From Marivirga atlantica (GTDB lineage: Bacteria > Bacteroidota > Bacteroidia > Cytophagales > Cyclobacteriaceae): 64,000 nucleotides of DNA. Shown piece by piece: positions 28,309 to 36,675 of the stretch; position 1 is the stretch's first letter; every line of letters begins with the position of its first letter. Below the pieces are notes generated by a model, which was not told where the DNA came from, ran no database searches, and saw only the letters and a list, made by a program, of their open reading frames with translations. Where the stretch lies: assembly GCF_016734805.1 (NCBI RefSeq), contig NZ_JAERQG010000003.1, positions 434,001 through 498,000 of the forward strand, in the 5' to 3' direction. Position numbers and translations under genes: made by a program.

Positions 28309-29466
28309 ATGAGCGATAATAAAAATTACCGTTTCGGCACCAAAGCTATTCATGCAGGGGTAACACCTGATCCTGCTACAGGAGCTATCATGACGCCCAT
28401 ATATCAGACTACTACATATGCCCAGTCTGCTCCTGGTGAACATAAAGGTTATGAATATAGTCGTTCACAAAACCCGACAAGAACAGCATTAGAAGAGAGT
28501 ATGGCTGCTCTGGAAAACGGTAAATATGGATTTTGTTATGGCTCAGGATTAGGTGCTATCGATGCAGTCATCAAGATGCTAAATCCTGGTGATGAAGTTA
28601 TCAGCACTAGTGATTTGTATGGTGGTTCTTACAGAATATTTACAAAGATATTCGAGAAGTACGGGATCAAGTTCAAGTTCATCGACATGAGTGAAGTTGA
28701 AAATATTGAAGCCTGTATCACCAAAAACACAAAGCTTATTTGGGTTGAAACGCCTACCAACCCAATGATGACTATAATTGATATTGAGGGAGCTGCCAAA
28801 ATTGCCAAAGCCCATCATATCACCTTGTGCGTTGATAATACGTTTTCCACACCTTATCTGCAGAATCCGCTTGATTTAGGAGCAGACATCGTCATGCACA
28901 GCGTTACTAAATACATTGCTGGTCATTCCGATGTAGTTATGGGAGCTTTAGTAACCAATTCAGAAGAGATAGCTGAACAGCTAGGTTTTATACAGAAAGC
29001 AAGTGGTGCCATTCCGGGCCCTCAAGATTGCTTTCTTGTTTTAAGAGGTGTAAAAACCTTGCACCTACGTATGCAAAGACATTGTGAAAATGGTGCTAGT
29101 GTAGCTAATTTTCTGCAAAGTTGCGATGCTGTTGACAAGGTGTTATGGCCAGGTTTTAAAAACCATAAAAATCATGACATAGCTTCCAGACAAATGCATG
29201 GTTTTGGTGGAATGATTTCCTTTTCATTAAAGGAAGATACCAAGGAGGCCGCTATAAAAGTATTGAAGAAGTTTAAATTGTTTACTTTAGCTGAATCACT
29301 TGGTGGAGTAGAATCTTTATGTGGGCATCCTGCAAGTATGACACATGCCAGCATACCCAAAGCAGAAAGAGAAAAAGTTGGACTATCAGATTCACTCATT
29401 AGACTCAGTGTAGGCGTTGAAGATATTGAAGATCTTATCGTTGACCTAAAACAGGCGTTATCTTAA
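28309..29466 (+). CDS. Cys/Met-metabolism PLP enzyme (cystathionine gamma-synthase or gamma-lyase)
   Basis: A 385-residue PLP enzyme of the Cys/Met family. Family features are GTKAIHAG near the start, YSRSQNPTR, ENGKYGFCYGSGLGAI, DLYGGSYR, VETPTNPMM, the cofactor loop CVDNTFSTPY and the Schiff-base lysine in HSVTKYIAGHSDV (Lys201). It either joins O-acyl-homoserine with cysteine to cystathionine (MetB) or cleaves cystathionine to cysteine; the family cannot be split reliably by eye, and many Bacteroidota enzymes labelled gamma-synthase act as lyases. It sits in a plus-strand run between the MscS gene and an acyltransferase with short gaps of 21 and 10 nt. Confidence 0.9.
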   Translation: MSDNKNYRFGTKAIHAGVTPDPATGAIMTPIYQTTTYAQSAPGEHKGYEYSRSQNPTRTALEESMAALENGKYGFCYGSGLGAIDAVIKMLNPGDEVISTSDLYGGSYRIFTKIFEKYGIKFKFIDMSEVENIEACITKNTKLIWVETPTNPMMTIIDIEGAAKIAKAHHITLCVDNTFSTPYLQNPLDLGADIVMHSVTKYIAGHSDVVMGALVTNSEEIAEQLGFIQKASGAIPGPQDCFLVLRGVKTLHLRMQRHCENGASVANFLQSCDAVDKVLWPGFKNHKNHDIASRQMHGFGGMISFSLKEDTKEAAIKVLKKFKLFTLAESLGGVESLCGHPASMTHASIPKAEREKVGLSDSLIRLSVGVEDIEDLIVDLKQALS

Positions 29467-29476
29467 AATTTAAATA

Positions 29477-31162
29477 ATGCAGCTTAAGTCTTATCAAAGT
29501 AAAAGAAAATACGACCCGATTCTTCCAGGATCAGAGGATTGGCCAGTAGTTCAAATTAGCAGAAATAGGAAAGAATTTATTCAGGAAGTAAGTGAAGCTG
29601 CTATTAGTAGAATAAAGGAATTAACTCGTAACAAAACCGCTCTTATTGAAGAGTTGGAAACTACTTTATACAAAGAAAAAGCCAGAATTAAGGAAAACCC
29701 TTGGAAGGTTGATCCTGATGATGATTATTCCTTTTGGAGCAAAGTGAAAGCTCAACTGGTTGACTTAAGTCAGAAAAGAAATAAGGATCAGGAAGAAGTT
29801 GATGAATTACTGGAACGTATTGTATTGCGCTATGCTACTGAGGTAGCAGGCAATTTTAATCCTAGCTCATATCGTTTTGCACGAGCAGTAGCCACTTTCG
29901 GATTTAGTCGATTGCTCAACGCAGCCCGGCTTAAGAAATTTGGGGCCTTCTGGAGAAATGAACTTACGCTGAATGATAAAATCCATATTAATGGAGAAGT
30001 AGAAAAATTAAGAGCAATGGCTAAAAAAGGAACTATCGTAATAGTGCCTACCCATTCCAGCAACCTTGATTCTATTCTGATTGGTTGGGTTATTTACACC
30101 CTTGGCTTACCACCTGTTATTTACGGTGCGGGGCTCAACCTTTTTAACATAAGCCTTATAGCTTATTTTATGAATAGCCTCGGTGCCTATAAGGTCGACA
30201 GAAGAAAGAAGAATGTAATTTACCTTGAAACACTAAAGGCCTATTCAGCATTAGCCCTTAAAAAAGGTTGCCAAAGCTTATTTTTCCCGGGTGGTACTCG
30301 TTCCAGAAGTGGTAAATTAGAAAAAGATTTAAAGCTTGGCCTTTTAGGAACTGCTGTTGAAGCTCAGCGCATTAACATTCAGGAAGATGGCGATAAAGCC
30401 GAAAAGATTTTCATTGTTCCTGTTAGCCTTAATTACCACTTTGTGCTGGAAGCTCCCAGCCTCATCAGGCAATATTTAGAAAGAAAAGGTCAGGAAAGAT
30501 ATTATGTAGAAAATGACGAATTCTCTTCCTCCTATAAAATCTTAACCTTCTTATTTAAGTTCTTTACAAAGGGTTCCGATATATCCGTTTCCATAGGTGA
30601 ACCAATGGATGTTATGGGCAACCCTGTTGATGATGATGGTTACAGCCTGGATCCTAAAAACAGGAGAATTGACATCAAAGATTACTTTATTTCGCAGAAT
30701 AAAGTAACCATTAACAAACAGCGTGAAGAAGAATATACTCGCATGCTTGCCGGGAAAATCACTCAACAGTACAGCAAAATTGCCCGGGTCTTTTCAAGCC
30801 ATTTAGTGGCTTTTTGTGCTTTTGAAATTCTGGCAAAGCGCAATAAAAGATTAGATTTCTTCTCGCTGTTAAGGTTACCAGATGAAGATTTAATTATTCA
30901 ATTTCCTGAATTTAAAAACACCTGTAAGCTAATCAGAGAAAAAATATTTGAGCGGGTAGAGCAAGAAAAAATGACTGTTGCCAACCACATGCTCGAAGAT
31001 CTGGACAGTGTTATAGAACATGGCCTGCATAATTTAGGAATGTATCATGCTAAACGTCCGCTCATTAAAACTGATGATGGCAACATTACCACGATGGATA
31101 TTAACCTATTGTATTTTTACAGAAACAGACTAGATGGATATGGCCTCGAAAAGTACATTTAA
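29477..31162 (+). CDS. Glycerol-3-phosphate / lysophosphatidate acyltransferase-like protein
   Basis: A 561-residue acyltransferase of the PlsB/PlsC superfamily. The catalytic HX4D motif is H193-SSNL-D198, followed by the substrate-binding FFPGGTRSRSGKL (about 266-278) and a VPVSLNYHFVLE block. An N-terminal helical region (1-160) and a long C-terminal helical region (about 400-561) make it much longer than PlsC (~240), closer to PlsB-type GPATs (~800 in E. coli). It probably transfers acyl groups to glycerol-3-phosphate or 1-acyl-G3P. It overlaps gpsA, which produces glycerol-3-phosphate, by 29 nt, which fits a role at the first step of phospholipid synthesis. Confidence 0.85.
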   Translation: MQLKSYQSKRKYDPILPGSEDWPVVQISRNRKEFIQEVSEAAISRIKELTRNKTALIEELETTLYKEKARIKENPWKVDPDDDYSFWSKVKAQLVDLSQKRNKDQEEVDELLERIVLRYATEVAGNFNPSSYRFARAVATFGFSRLLNAARLKKFGAFWRNELTLNDKIHINGEVEKLRAMAKKGTIVIVPTHSSNLDSILIGWVIYTLGLPPVIYGAGLNLFNISLIAYFMNSLGAYKVDRRKKNVIYLETLKAYSALALKKGCQSLFFPGGTRSRSGKLEKDLKLGLLGTAVEAQRINIQEDGDKAEKIFIVPVSLNYHFVLEAPSLIRQYLERKGQERYYVENDEFSSSYKILTFLFKFFTKGSDISVSIGEPMDVMGNPVDDDGYSLDPKNRRIDIKDYFISQNKVTINKQREEEYTRMLAGKITQQYSKIARVFSSHLVAFCAFEILAKRNKRLDFFSLLRLPDEDLIIQFPEFKNTCKLIREKIFERVEQEKMTVANHMLEDLDSVIEHGLHNLGMYHAKRPLIKTDDGNITTMDINLLYFYRNRLDGYGLEKYI

Positions 31163-32195
31163 GAAACCTATCGGTGTAATTGGCGCGGGTAGTTTTGGGC
31201 TTTCTGTAGCCAATTTACTCGCTGAAAATAATCGTGTGTTATTATACGCCAGAAATCCTCAGGTAGTTGATGAAATAAATAAGCAGAAGGTATACGATGG
31301 TTTTGAAATAGATGACCAGATTGAAGCCATTAATGATATGAAGTTATTGGCTGAGCAATGTGATATAATTTTCCCTGTAGTCCCCTCCTCTAATTTTAGA
31401 GAGATGATACAGACGCTTTCACCCTATTTACATCCTTATCATATCTTAATTCATGGTACTAAAGGACTTGAATTAAGTCTGGGTGAAGGAAAGAGCCTTT
31501 CAGATTATGAAGTACTCGAAAGAAAGCATATCCGTACCATGAGTGAGGTTATTAGGGATGAAAGTGTGGTAGTAAGAGTAGGCTGTTTGGCAGGGCCAAA
31601 TCTTGCAAGAGAAATTAGTCAAAAGCTACCTGCAGCAACAGTTATTGCCAGTCATTTTGATGAAGTCATTCAGATTGGTCAGCAGCTGTTAAGAAGCGAT
31701 CGCTTTCAGGTATATGGCAATAAAGATTTAATAGGCGTTGAACTTTGTGGTGTATTAAAAAATATTATCGCTATTGCATCAGGTGCACTTGGTGGGCTTA
31801 AACTAGGCGAAAATGCCCGCTCTTTATTAATAAGCCGAGGCATTGCTGAAATTATTTTCCTGGGAAGAGCAATGGGTGGCAAAACACAGTCTTTCATTGG
31901 CTTAGCAGGTATTGGTGATTTAGTGGCTACCTCCCACTCTACTCTTAGTAGAAACTACACCGTAGGCCGCAGATTAGCTGAAGGAGAAAAGTTAGAAGAT
32001 ATTTTAGCCGATATGAAAGAGGTGGCTGAAGGTATCAATACCGTGAGGATAGCTTCCAAAATTGCAGAAAGTTTTAAAATCCGTGCTCCTATTACAGAAG
32101 CACTACATAGAGTTTTATTTGAGGGAACCACCATAGATGAAGCCTTACAATACTTAATGAAATATCCGCTGAATGCTGATGTTGATTTTATGTAA
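31134..32195 (+). CDS. gpsA: NAD(P)-dependent glycerol-3-phosphate dehydrogenase
   Basis: Makes sn-glycerol-3-phosphate from dihydroxyacetone phosphate for phospholipids. The N-terminal Rossmann motif is GVIGAGSFGLSVANLL, followed by LYARNPQ, HGTKGLE, the GPNLAREI block, and the catalytic region GVELCGVLKNIIAIASG and LAGIGDLVATSHSTLSRNYTVGR. At 353 residues it is slightly longer than the usual ~335. It begins inside the acyltransferase gene (29-nt overlap; a second ATG at 31140 would give 23 nt), so the producer and presumed consumer of glycerol-3-phosphate are coupled. Confidence 0.96.
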   Translation: MDMASKSTFKKPIGVIGAGSFGLSVANLLAENNRVLLYARNPQVVDEINKQKVYDGFEIDDQIEAINDMKLLAEQCDIIFPVVPSSNFREMIQTLSPYLHPYHILIHGTKGLELSLGEGKSLSDYEVLERKHIRTMSEVIRDESVVVRVGCLAGPNLAREISQKLPAATVIASHFDEVIQIGQQLLRSDRFQVYGNKDLIGVELCGVLKNIIAIASGALGGLKLGENARSLLISRGIAEIIFLGRAMGGKTQSFIGLAGIGDLVATSHSTLSRNYTVGRRLAEGEKLEDILADMKEVAEGINTVRIASKIAESFKIRAPITEALHRVLFEGTTIDEALQYLMKYPLNADVDFM

Positions 32196-32244
32196 ACCTT
32201 ACAAAACCTCAGGAAATTGTCATTCAATTTCTCATTAAAAATTC

Positions 32245-32252
32245 TATCTTTG
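32245..32252 (+). promoter_or_regulatory. Candidate -7 box upstream of parA
   Basis: TATCTTTG fits the TAnnTTTG consensus; the nearest upstream TTG (32217-32219) is 25 nt away, longer than usual. It would start a leader of about 115 nt in front of parA. Confidence 0.45.
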
Positions 32253-32274
32253 TGGTTCGCTAAAAATCTGAAAA

Positions 32275-32324
32275 CCCAATTGGGCTACGGTTCATTTAGT
32301 TATGCTATTTTATATTTTAGCATA
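32275..32324 (+). promoter_or_regulatory. Palindromes in the parA leader
   Basis: The leader holds a perfect 10-bp palindrome CCCAATTGGG (32275-32284) and an inverted repeat TATGCTA / TAGCATA (32301-32307 and 32318-32324, 10-nt loop). There is no T run, so it is not a typical terminator. They could be an operator or an mRNA structure controlling parAB; the classical parS sequence is not seen here. Confidence 0.35.
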
Positions 32325-32374
32325 GGCGAATTTTAGGGTTAAAAATATTTTTGAGGTAAAAAAATCATTATAGC

Positions 32375-33148
32375 ATGGGCAAAGTAATAGCAATTGCTAA
32401 CCAAAAAGGTGGCGTAGGTAAAACAACATCAGCAATAAACCTTGCAGCAAGTTTAGCTGCTTTGGAATACAAAACGCTCATTGTTGATGCCGATCCACAG
32501 GCTAACTCTACCTCTGGTATTGGTTTTAATCCAAAAGAAATTGAGAGCAGCATTTACGAATGCATGGTTGACGAGGTTGATGCGCAAGACATCATCATTG
32601 AAACAGAGCTGGATTATCTTCATATTCTTCCCTCTCATATTAACCTGGTAGGTGCTGAAGTAGAAATGGTCAACATTGATGACAGAGAATCTCGCATGCG
32701 TACTGCTTTGAAAAAAGTGCGCAAAAAATACGACTTCATCATCATTGATTGTTCCCCTTCATTAGGTTTAATAACTATTAATGCGCTTACCGCGGCTGAC
32801 TCAGTAATCATCCCTGTTCAGTGTGAATATTTCGCATTAGAAGGTTTAGGCAAATTGCTTAACACTATTAAGATTATCCAGACACGTTTGAATACTAAAC
32901 TGGAAATTGAAGGAATTTTATTAACCATGTATGATGTTAGACTCAACCTTTCAAACCAAGTGGTGGATGAGGTAAAGCAACATTTTAATAAAATGGTATT
33001 TAGCACTTTAATACCAAGAAACATCAAGTTAAGTGAGTCACCAAGTTTTGGCCTACCTGCCATTGTGCACGATGCGGAAAGCAAAGGGGCCATTAGTTAC
33101 TTAAACTTGGCGAAAGAAATAATAAATAATAACGGATTAGGAAAATAG
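32375..33148 (+). CDS. parA: Chromosome partitioning ATPase ParA/Soj
   Basis: A 257-residue ParA-family ATPase. The deviant Walker A motif KGGVGKTT is at 11-18, with [10 protein letters not shown] as the second nucleotide motif and [11 protein letters not shown] as Walker B. It has no N-terminal DNA-binding extension, matching chromosomal Soj-type ParA. With ParB it moves the replication-origin region during segregation. parB begins 3 nt after its stop. The ParA-ParB-DUF5683-DapB-LepB order is typical of Bacteroidota. Confidence 0.96.
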   Translation: MGKVIAIANQKGGVGKTTSAINLAASLAALEYKTLIVDADPQANSTSGIGFNPKEIESSIYECMVDEVDAQDIIIETELDYLHILPSHINLVGAEVEMVNIDDRESRMRTALKKVRKKYDFIIIDCSPSLGLITINALTAADSVIIPVQCEYFALEGLGKLLNTIKIIQTRLNTKLEIEGILLTMYDVRLNLSNQVVDEVKQHFNKMVFSTLIPRNIKLSESPSFGLPAIVHDAESKGAISYLNLAKEIINNNGLGK

Positions 33149-33151
33149 CAG

Positions 33152-34066
33152 ATGGCGGCAAAGAAGTCTAGAAAAGCATTAGGCAGAGGATTAGGGGCTC
33201 TTTTACAAGATTCAGAAACATCTAATAAGAAAGAGCAGAATGAAGAGTTAGTACCAGCTAGCGGAGATAAAGCTAGCATCAATGAAATTCCTGTTGAACA
33301 GATTGAGGTCAATCCGTTTCAGCCAAGAACTCACTTTGACAAAGAAGCACTTGAAGAGCTTGCCGAGTCAATCAGAATTCAAGGCATTATCCAACCTATT
33401 ACTGTTAGAAAGCTATCTGATGACAGCTACCAGTTAATATCTGGTGAAAGAAGAACTCAGGCTTCTAAATTAGCTGGTTTAAAGGCAATTCCTGCTTACA
33501 TCCGAACTGCTGATGATCAGCAAATGCTTGAAATGGCATTGATTGAAAATATTCAGCGTGAAAACCTGAATGCAATAGAGATTGCGCTAAGCTATCAGCG
33601 TTTACTTACTGAGTGTGACCTTAAGCAAGAACAATTAGGTGATCGTGTAGGAAAAAACAGAACTACTGTTAACAACTACCTTCGTCTATTAAAACTTCCA
33701 CCGGATATTCAGTTGGGTCTTAAAGAGAAGAAAATAAGCATGGGACATGCCCGTGCCATTATTAATATCGATGATATTGATAAACAATTGAGTGTCTACA
33801 AAAAAACCGTTGCTGATGATTTATCAGTAAGGAAAGTAGAGGCACTTGTGCGTGATTTAGTTAGTGGAAAATCAGAAACTAAAGAAAAGAAAGAATCCAA
33901 AGAGTTGCCACATGAAGTTAAAAGTGTGCAAAACAAACTTTCTTCTCACTTCGGAACAAAAATTGGCTTAAAAATTGACGACAAGAACAAAGGAGAGATT
34001 AAAATCCCTTTCCTATCTAAAGACGATCTCAATCGTATTTTAGATATTTTGGACGTTGAGCTTTAA
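33152..34066 (+). CDS. parB: Chromosome partitioning protein ParB (CTP-dependent clamp)
   Basis: A 304-residue ParB/Spo0J protein. An N-terminal LGRGLGALLQD segment (about 10-20, the ParA-interacting type) is followed by the ParB/Srx nucleotide-binding domain (about 45-140, with NPFQPRTHF and the SGERRTQASKLAG box), a helix-turn-helix region (about 150-220, QEQLGDRVGKNRTTVNNYLRLLKL) and a C-terminal dimerisation part. It binds parS and spreads as a clamp. It follows parA after 3 nt. I did not find a canonical parS in this window. Confidence 0.96.
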   Translation: MAAKKSRKALGRGLGALLQDSETSNKKEQNEELVPASGDKASINEIPVEQIEVNPFQPRTHFDKEALEELAESIRIQGIIQPITVRKLSDDSYQLISGERRTQASKLAGLKAIPAYIRTADDQQMLEMALIENIQRENLNAIEIALSYQRLLTECDLKQEQLGDRVGKNRTTVNNYLRLLKLPPDIQLGLKEKKISMGHARAIINIDDIDKQLSVYKKTVADDLSVRKVEALVRDLVSGKSETKEKKESKELPHEVKSVQNKLSSHFGTKIGLKIDDKNKGEIKIPFLSKDDLNRILDILDVEL

Positions 34067-34068
34067 AC

Positions 34069-34704
34069 ATGCATTTATTTAGAACTGCCTTTATTTTACT
34101 TTTAATGAGTCTGACCATTTCTGTTCAGGCTCAAGATTCCGATACTTTAGCTGTAACCGAATCTGGTGATGTAAAACTCTTTGGTAAATCGGCTGATATT
34201 GAGTCTTTTAATGTAGAAGACACTACCCACTCACCCCGACTGGCAGCACTATATTCAGCCATCGTACCAGGCTTAGGCCAGTTTTACAATGAGAAATATT
34301 GGAAGATACCGTTGGTTTATGCTTTAGGAGCATTTACCGCTTATCAAATAAAGACTAACCATCAAAGGTATATGACGTTTAGGAATGTGCTCTTTAACAT
34401 AAGAGATGGAAATCCTAATAACAATGATGACTTTGACATTTATACCCAAAGGGGATTTACTGAAGATGCAGTAAATAGAAGGGTTGATGCTTACAAAAGA
34501 GATAGAGATTACTGGATTATTTTGGCCGGTGTGTTTTATGTATTAAACATAGTAGATGCTACGGTAGATGCACACTTAAGAGAATTCAACATCAATGAAA
34601 ACTTAAGCATGCGCGTTGAGTCAAGTTTCCAGTCAAATCCTTATCAGAATATGCAGGCTGGCCTGATGTTAAATTTTAGAGTAAAAGGAAAAAATACATA
34701 TTAA
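34069..34704 (+). CDS. DUF5683 family protein
   Basis: A 211-residue exported or membrane protein with signal peptide (1-22, ending VQAQD). The domain begins around residue 53 with HSPRLAALYSAIVPGLGQFYNEKYWKIPLVYALGAF and continues through RDYWIILAGVFYVLNIVDATVDAHL, hydrophobic segments consistent with two or three membrane passes. DUF5683 proteins commonly sit between parB and dapB in Bacteroidota; their function is unknown. Start is 2 nt after parB. Confidence 0.85.
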   Translation: MHLFRTAFILLLMSLTISVQAQDSDTLAVTESGDVKLFGKSADIESFNVEDTTHSPRLAALYSAIVPGLGQFYNEKYWKIPLVYALGAFTAYQIKTNHQRYMTFRNVLFNIRDGNPNNNDDFDIYTQRGFTEDAVNRRVDAYKRDRDYWIILAGVFYVLNIVDATVDAHLREFNINENLSMRVESSFQSNPYQNMQAGLMLNFRVKGKNTY

Positions 34705-34707
34705 CAG

Positions 34708-35418
34708 ATGAGAATACTTTTAATTGGTCATGGTAAAATGGGAAAAGCTATTGAACAATATGCTATTCAGCGTGACCATACCATAGCCGCAACTGTTGAT
34801 CTTAACGATCCTTTAATGCCAACAATAGCTGAACAAGCAGATGTAGCTATTGAATTTACTCATCCTGATGCTGCTTTCGAAAACATAAAATTTTGTCTTG
34901 AAAATAAAATACCTGTCTTATCCGGAACTACAGGTTGGCTGGATAAAATGCCTGAAATTGAGAAAATCTGTAAAGAAAATGATGGTACTTTTCTTTATGC
35001 ATCAAATTTCAGTCTGGGTGTAAACTTATTCTTTAAGCTCAATGAGCAACTAGCAGCGTTAATGAACAGGCAGGAAAAATACAAACCTGCTATCACTGAA
35101 GTACATCATACTGAAAAAAAAGATGCTCCTTCAGGCACTGCTATAACACTTGCCGAAGGTATTATTGAAGGATTTGACAAAGTGACTGAGTGGAAGCTGG
35201 GCAAATCAGAAAAGGAAAATGAACTTCCCATTTTTGCTGAAAGAATTGGTGAAGTACCTGGTACGCACAAGATTACTTATAAGTCTGATGTAGACATGAT
35301 CAGCATTGAACATGAGGCATTCAGCAGAGATGGTTTTGTGGAAGGTGCAGTATTAGTTGCCGAGTGGTTACCTCAACAAAAAGGAATTAAAAAAATTGAT
35401 GACTTTCTTAAACTATAG
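34708..35418 (+). CDS. dapB: 4-hydroxy-tetrahydrodipicolinate reductase
   Basis: A 236-residue NAD(P)H-dependent enzyme of the diaminopimelate/lysine pathway, supplying peptidoglycan and protein synthesis. The N-terminal Rossmann motif is LLIGHGKMGKAIE, then SGTTGW, NFSLGVNLF and the catalytic signature EVHHTEKKDAPSGTA (His-His and Lys). Slightly shorter than E. coli DapB (273), as usual for Bacteroidota. It follows DUF5683 after 3 nt in the same unit. Confidence 0.95.
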   Translation: MRILLIGHGKMGKAIEQYAIQRDHTIAATVDLNDPLMPTIAEQADVAIEFTHPDAAFENIKFCLENKIPVLSGTTGWLDKMPEIEKICKENDGTFLYASNFSLGVNLFFKLNEQLAALMNRQEKYKPAITEVHHTEKKDAPSGTAITLAEGIIEGFDKVTEWKLGKSEKENELPIFAERIGEVPGTHKITYKSDVDMISIEHEAFSRDGFVEGAVLVAEWLPQQKGIKKIDDFLKL

Positions 35419-35444
35419 TCAGTTTAAGCAAAATATAAACGAGC

Positions 35445-36563
35445 ATGCGATTACCGTTTTTTAACAAGAAAAAGAAGAAAGAAAAGAAAAAGGAATCATG
35501 GGGTGAAGCCCTACTTTTTGCAATAGTAGCAGCTACTATCATCCGTTGGGCAACAGTTGAAGCCTTCGTTATTCCTACCCCTTCAATGGAGGGCACTTTA
35601 TTGGTAGGAGACTACCTTTTTGTAAGTAAACTTCATTACGGTCCAAGAACACCAATTACGCCATTGCAACTTCCTTTAACGCACAGGAGATTCTATTTTA
35701 CAGAGAACGTGCCTTCCTATCTTGATTGGATTCAACTGCCACAGTACAGAATACCAGGTTTTAGTGAGGTAAAAAGAAATGATGCAGTAGTATTTAATTA
35801 CCCTGAAGAGTTACAATATCCTCTGGATTTAAGAGAATATTATATCAAACGATGTGTTGCCATTCCTGGCGATAAACTACAGGTAAAAAATGCTGAACTC
35901 TACATAAATGATGAAAAAGCCTATGTACCTGAAGATATTCAGTTTAGCTATTTTATTAAAACTACTCAAACCATAAGGGACAGAGTTTTTGAAGATTATA
36001 ACATCTGGGATAAAAATTATGTAGGTGGCCAGGGGTATACTGTTCATGCCAAGCCAAAAGATGTAGAAAAAATGAGATCGCTATCTTTTGTAGAGGATAT
36101 CATCTTCTCTCCTACTCTCCGAAACGGTGAAATTGTTAGCCTGGACTCAACTGATTCAGAGCCATCTACTTTCCCTAAAACACCAGAAACAAGCTGGAAT
36201 AAAGATTTCTACGGACCCATTGTAGTACCTACCGAAGGTCAAACCATACAAGTGAATCATGAAAACATGCTGATGTATGGCGATGTATTAAGATATTACG
36301 AGCATTTGGAAGATGTTAAAATCAGTGATGACAGATTATATATCAATGGCGAAGAAGTAAGTGAATACACCTTCAAACAGAATTACTACTTCATGATGGG
36401 TGATAACCGTCACAACTCATGGGATAGCCGCTATTGGGGATTTGTACCTGAAGATCATGTAGTGGGTAAAGCACTATTCATCTGGATGAGCCTAGACCCT
36501 AATAAGTCATTATTTAGTTTAGATAAGGTTAGATGGGACAGACTATTTAATGGTATAAACTAA
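35445..36563 (+). CDS. lepB: Signal peptidase I (long Bacteroidota form)
   Basis: A 372-residue type I signal peptidase that cleaves Sec/Tat signal peptides at the outer face of the inner membrane. A basic N-terminus (KKKKKEKKK) precedes the membrane anchor (about 21-40). Catalytic Ser47 lies in IPTPSMEGTLLVGDY and Lys135 in YYIKRCVAIPGDKL; the C-terminal box is MGDNRHNSWDSRYWGFV. Long insertions between box D and box E (about 150-305) make it bigger than the E. coli enzyme; this is common in the phylum. A strong hairpin terminator follows. Confidence 0.95.
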   Translation: MRLPFFNKKKKKEKKKESWGEALLFAIVAATIIRWATVEAFVIPTPSMEGTLLVGDYLFVSKLHYGPRTPITPLQLPLTHRRFYFTENVPSYLDWIQLPQYRIPGFSEVKRNDAVVFNYPEELQYPLDLREYYIKRCVAIPGDKLQVKNAELYINDEKAYVPEDIQFSYFIKTTQTIRDRVFEDYNIWDKNYVGGQGYTVHAKPKDVEKMRSLSFVEDIIFSPTLRNGEIVSLDSTDSEPSTFPKTPETSWNKDFYGPIVVPTEGQTIQVNHENMLMYGDVLRYYEHLEDVKISDDRLYINGEEVSEYTFKQNYYFMMGDNRHNSWDSRYWGFVPEDHVVGKALFIWMSLDPNKSLFSLDKVRWDRLFNGIN

Positions 36564-36582
36564 AGTAGCCTTACAATTATTT

Positions 36583-36610
36583 AAAAGAGTGGAGCTTGCT
36601 TCACTCTTTT
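36583..36610 (+). terminator. Intrinsic terminator after lepB
   Basis: AAAAGAGTGGAGC / GCTTCACTCTTTT forms a 13-bp stem with one G-T pair and a 2-nt loop, and the T run continues after it. It begins 20 nt past the lepB stop and closes the par-dapB-lepB unit. Confidence 0.85.
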
Positions 36611-36651
36611 TTTGTTTATAAAAAGAACAATTACATCCTCTTACTTATTTC

Positions 36652-36659
36652 TATCTTTG
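36652..36659 (+). promoter_or_regulatory. Candidate -7 box upstream of the RluA-like gene
   Basis: TATCTTTG (TAnnTTTG type) stands 16 nt before the ATG at 36676 and directly after the lepB terminator, a logical place for a new promoter. No TTG at -33 spacing. Confidence 0.45.
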
Positions 36660-36675
36660 TAGTAAGAAAATACTT

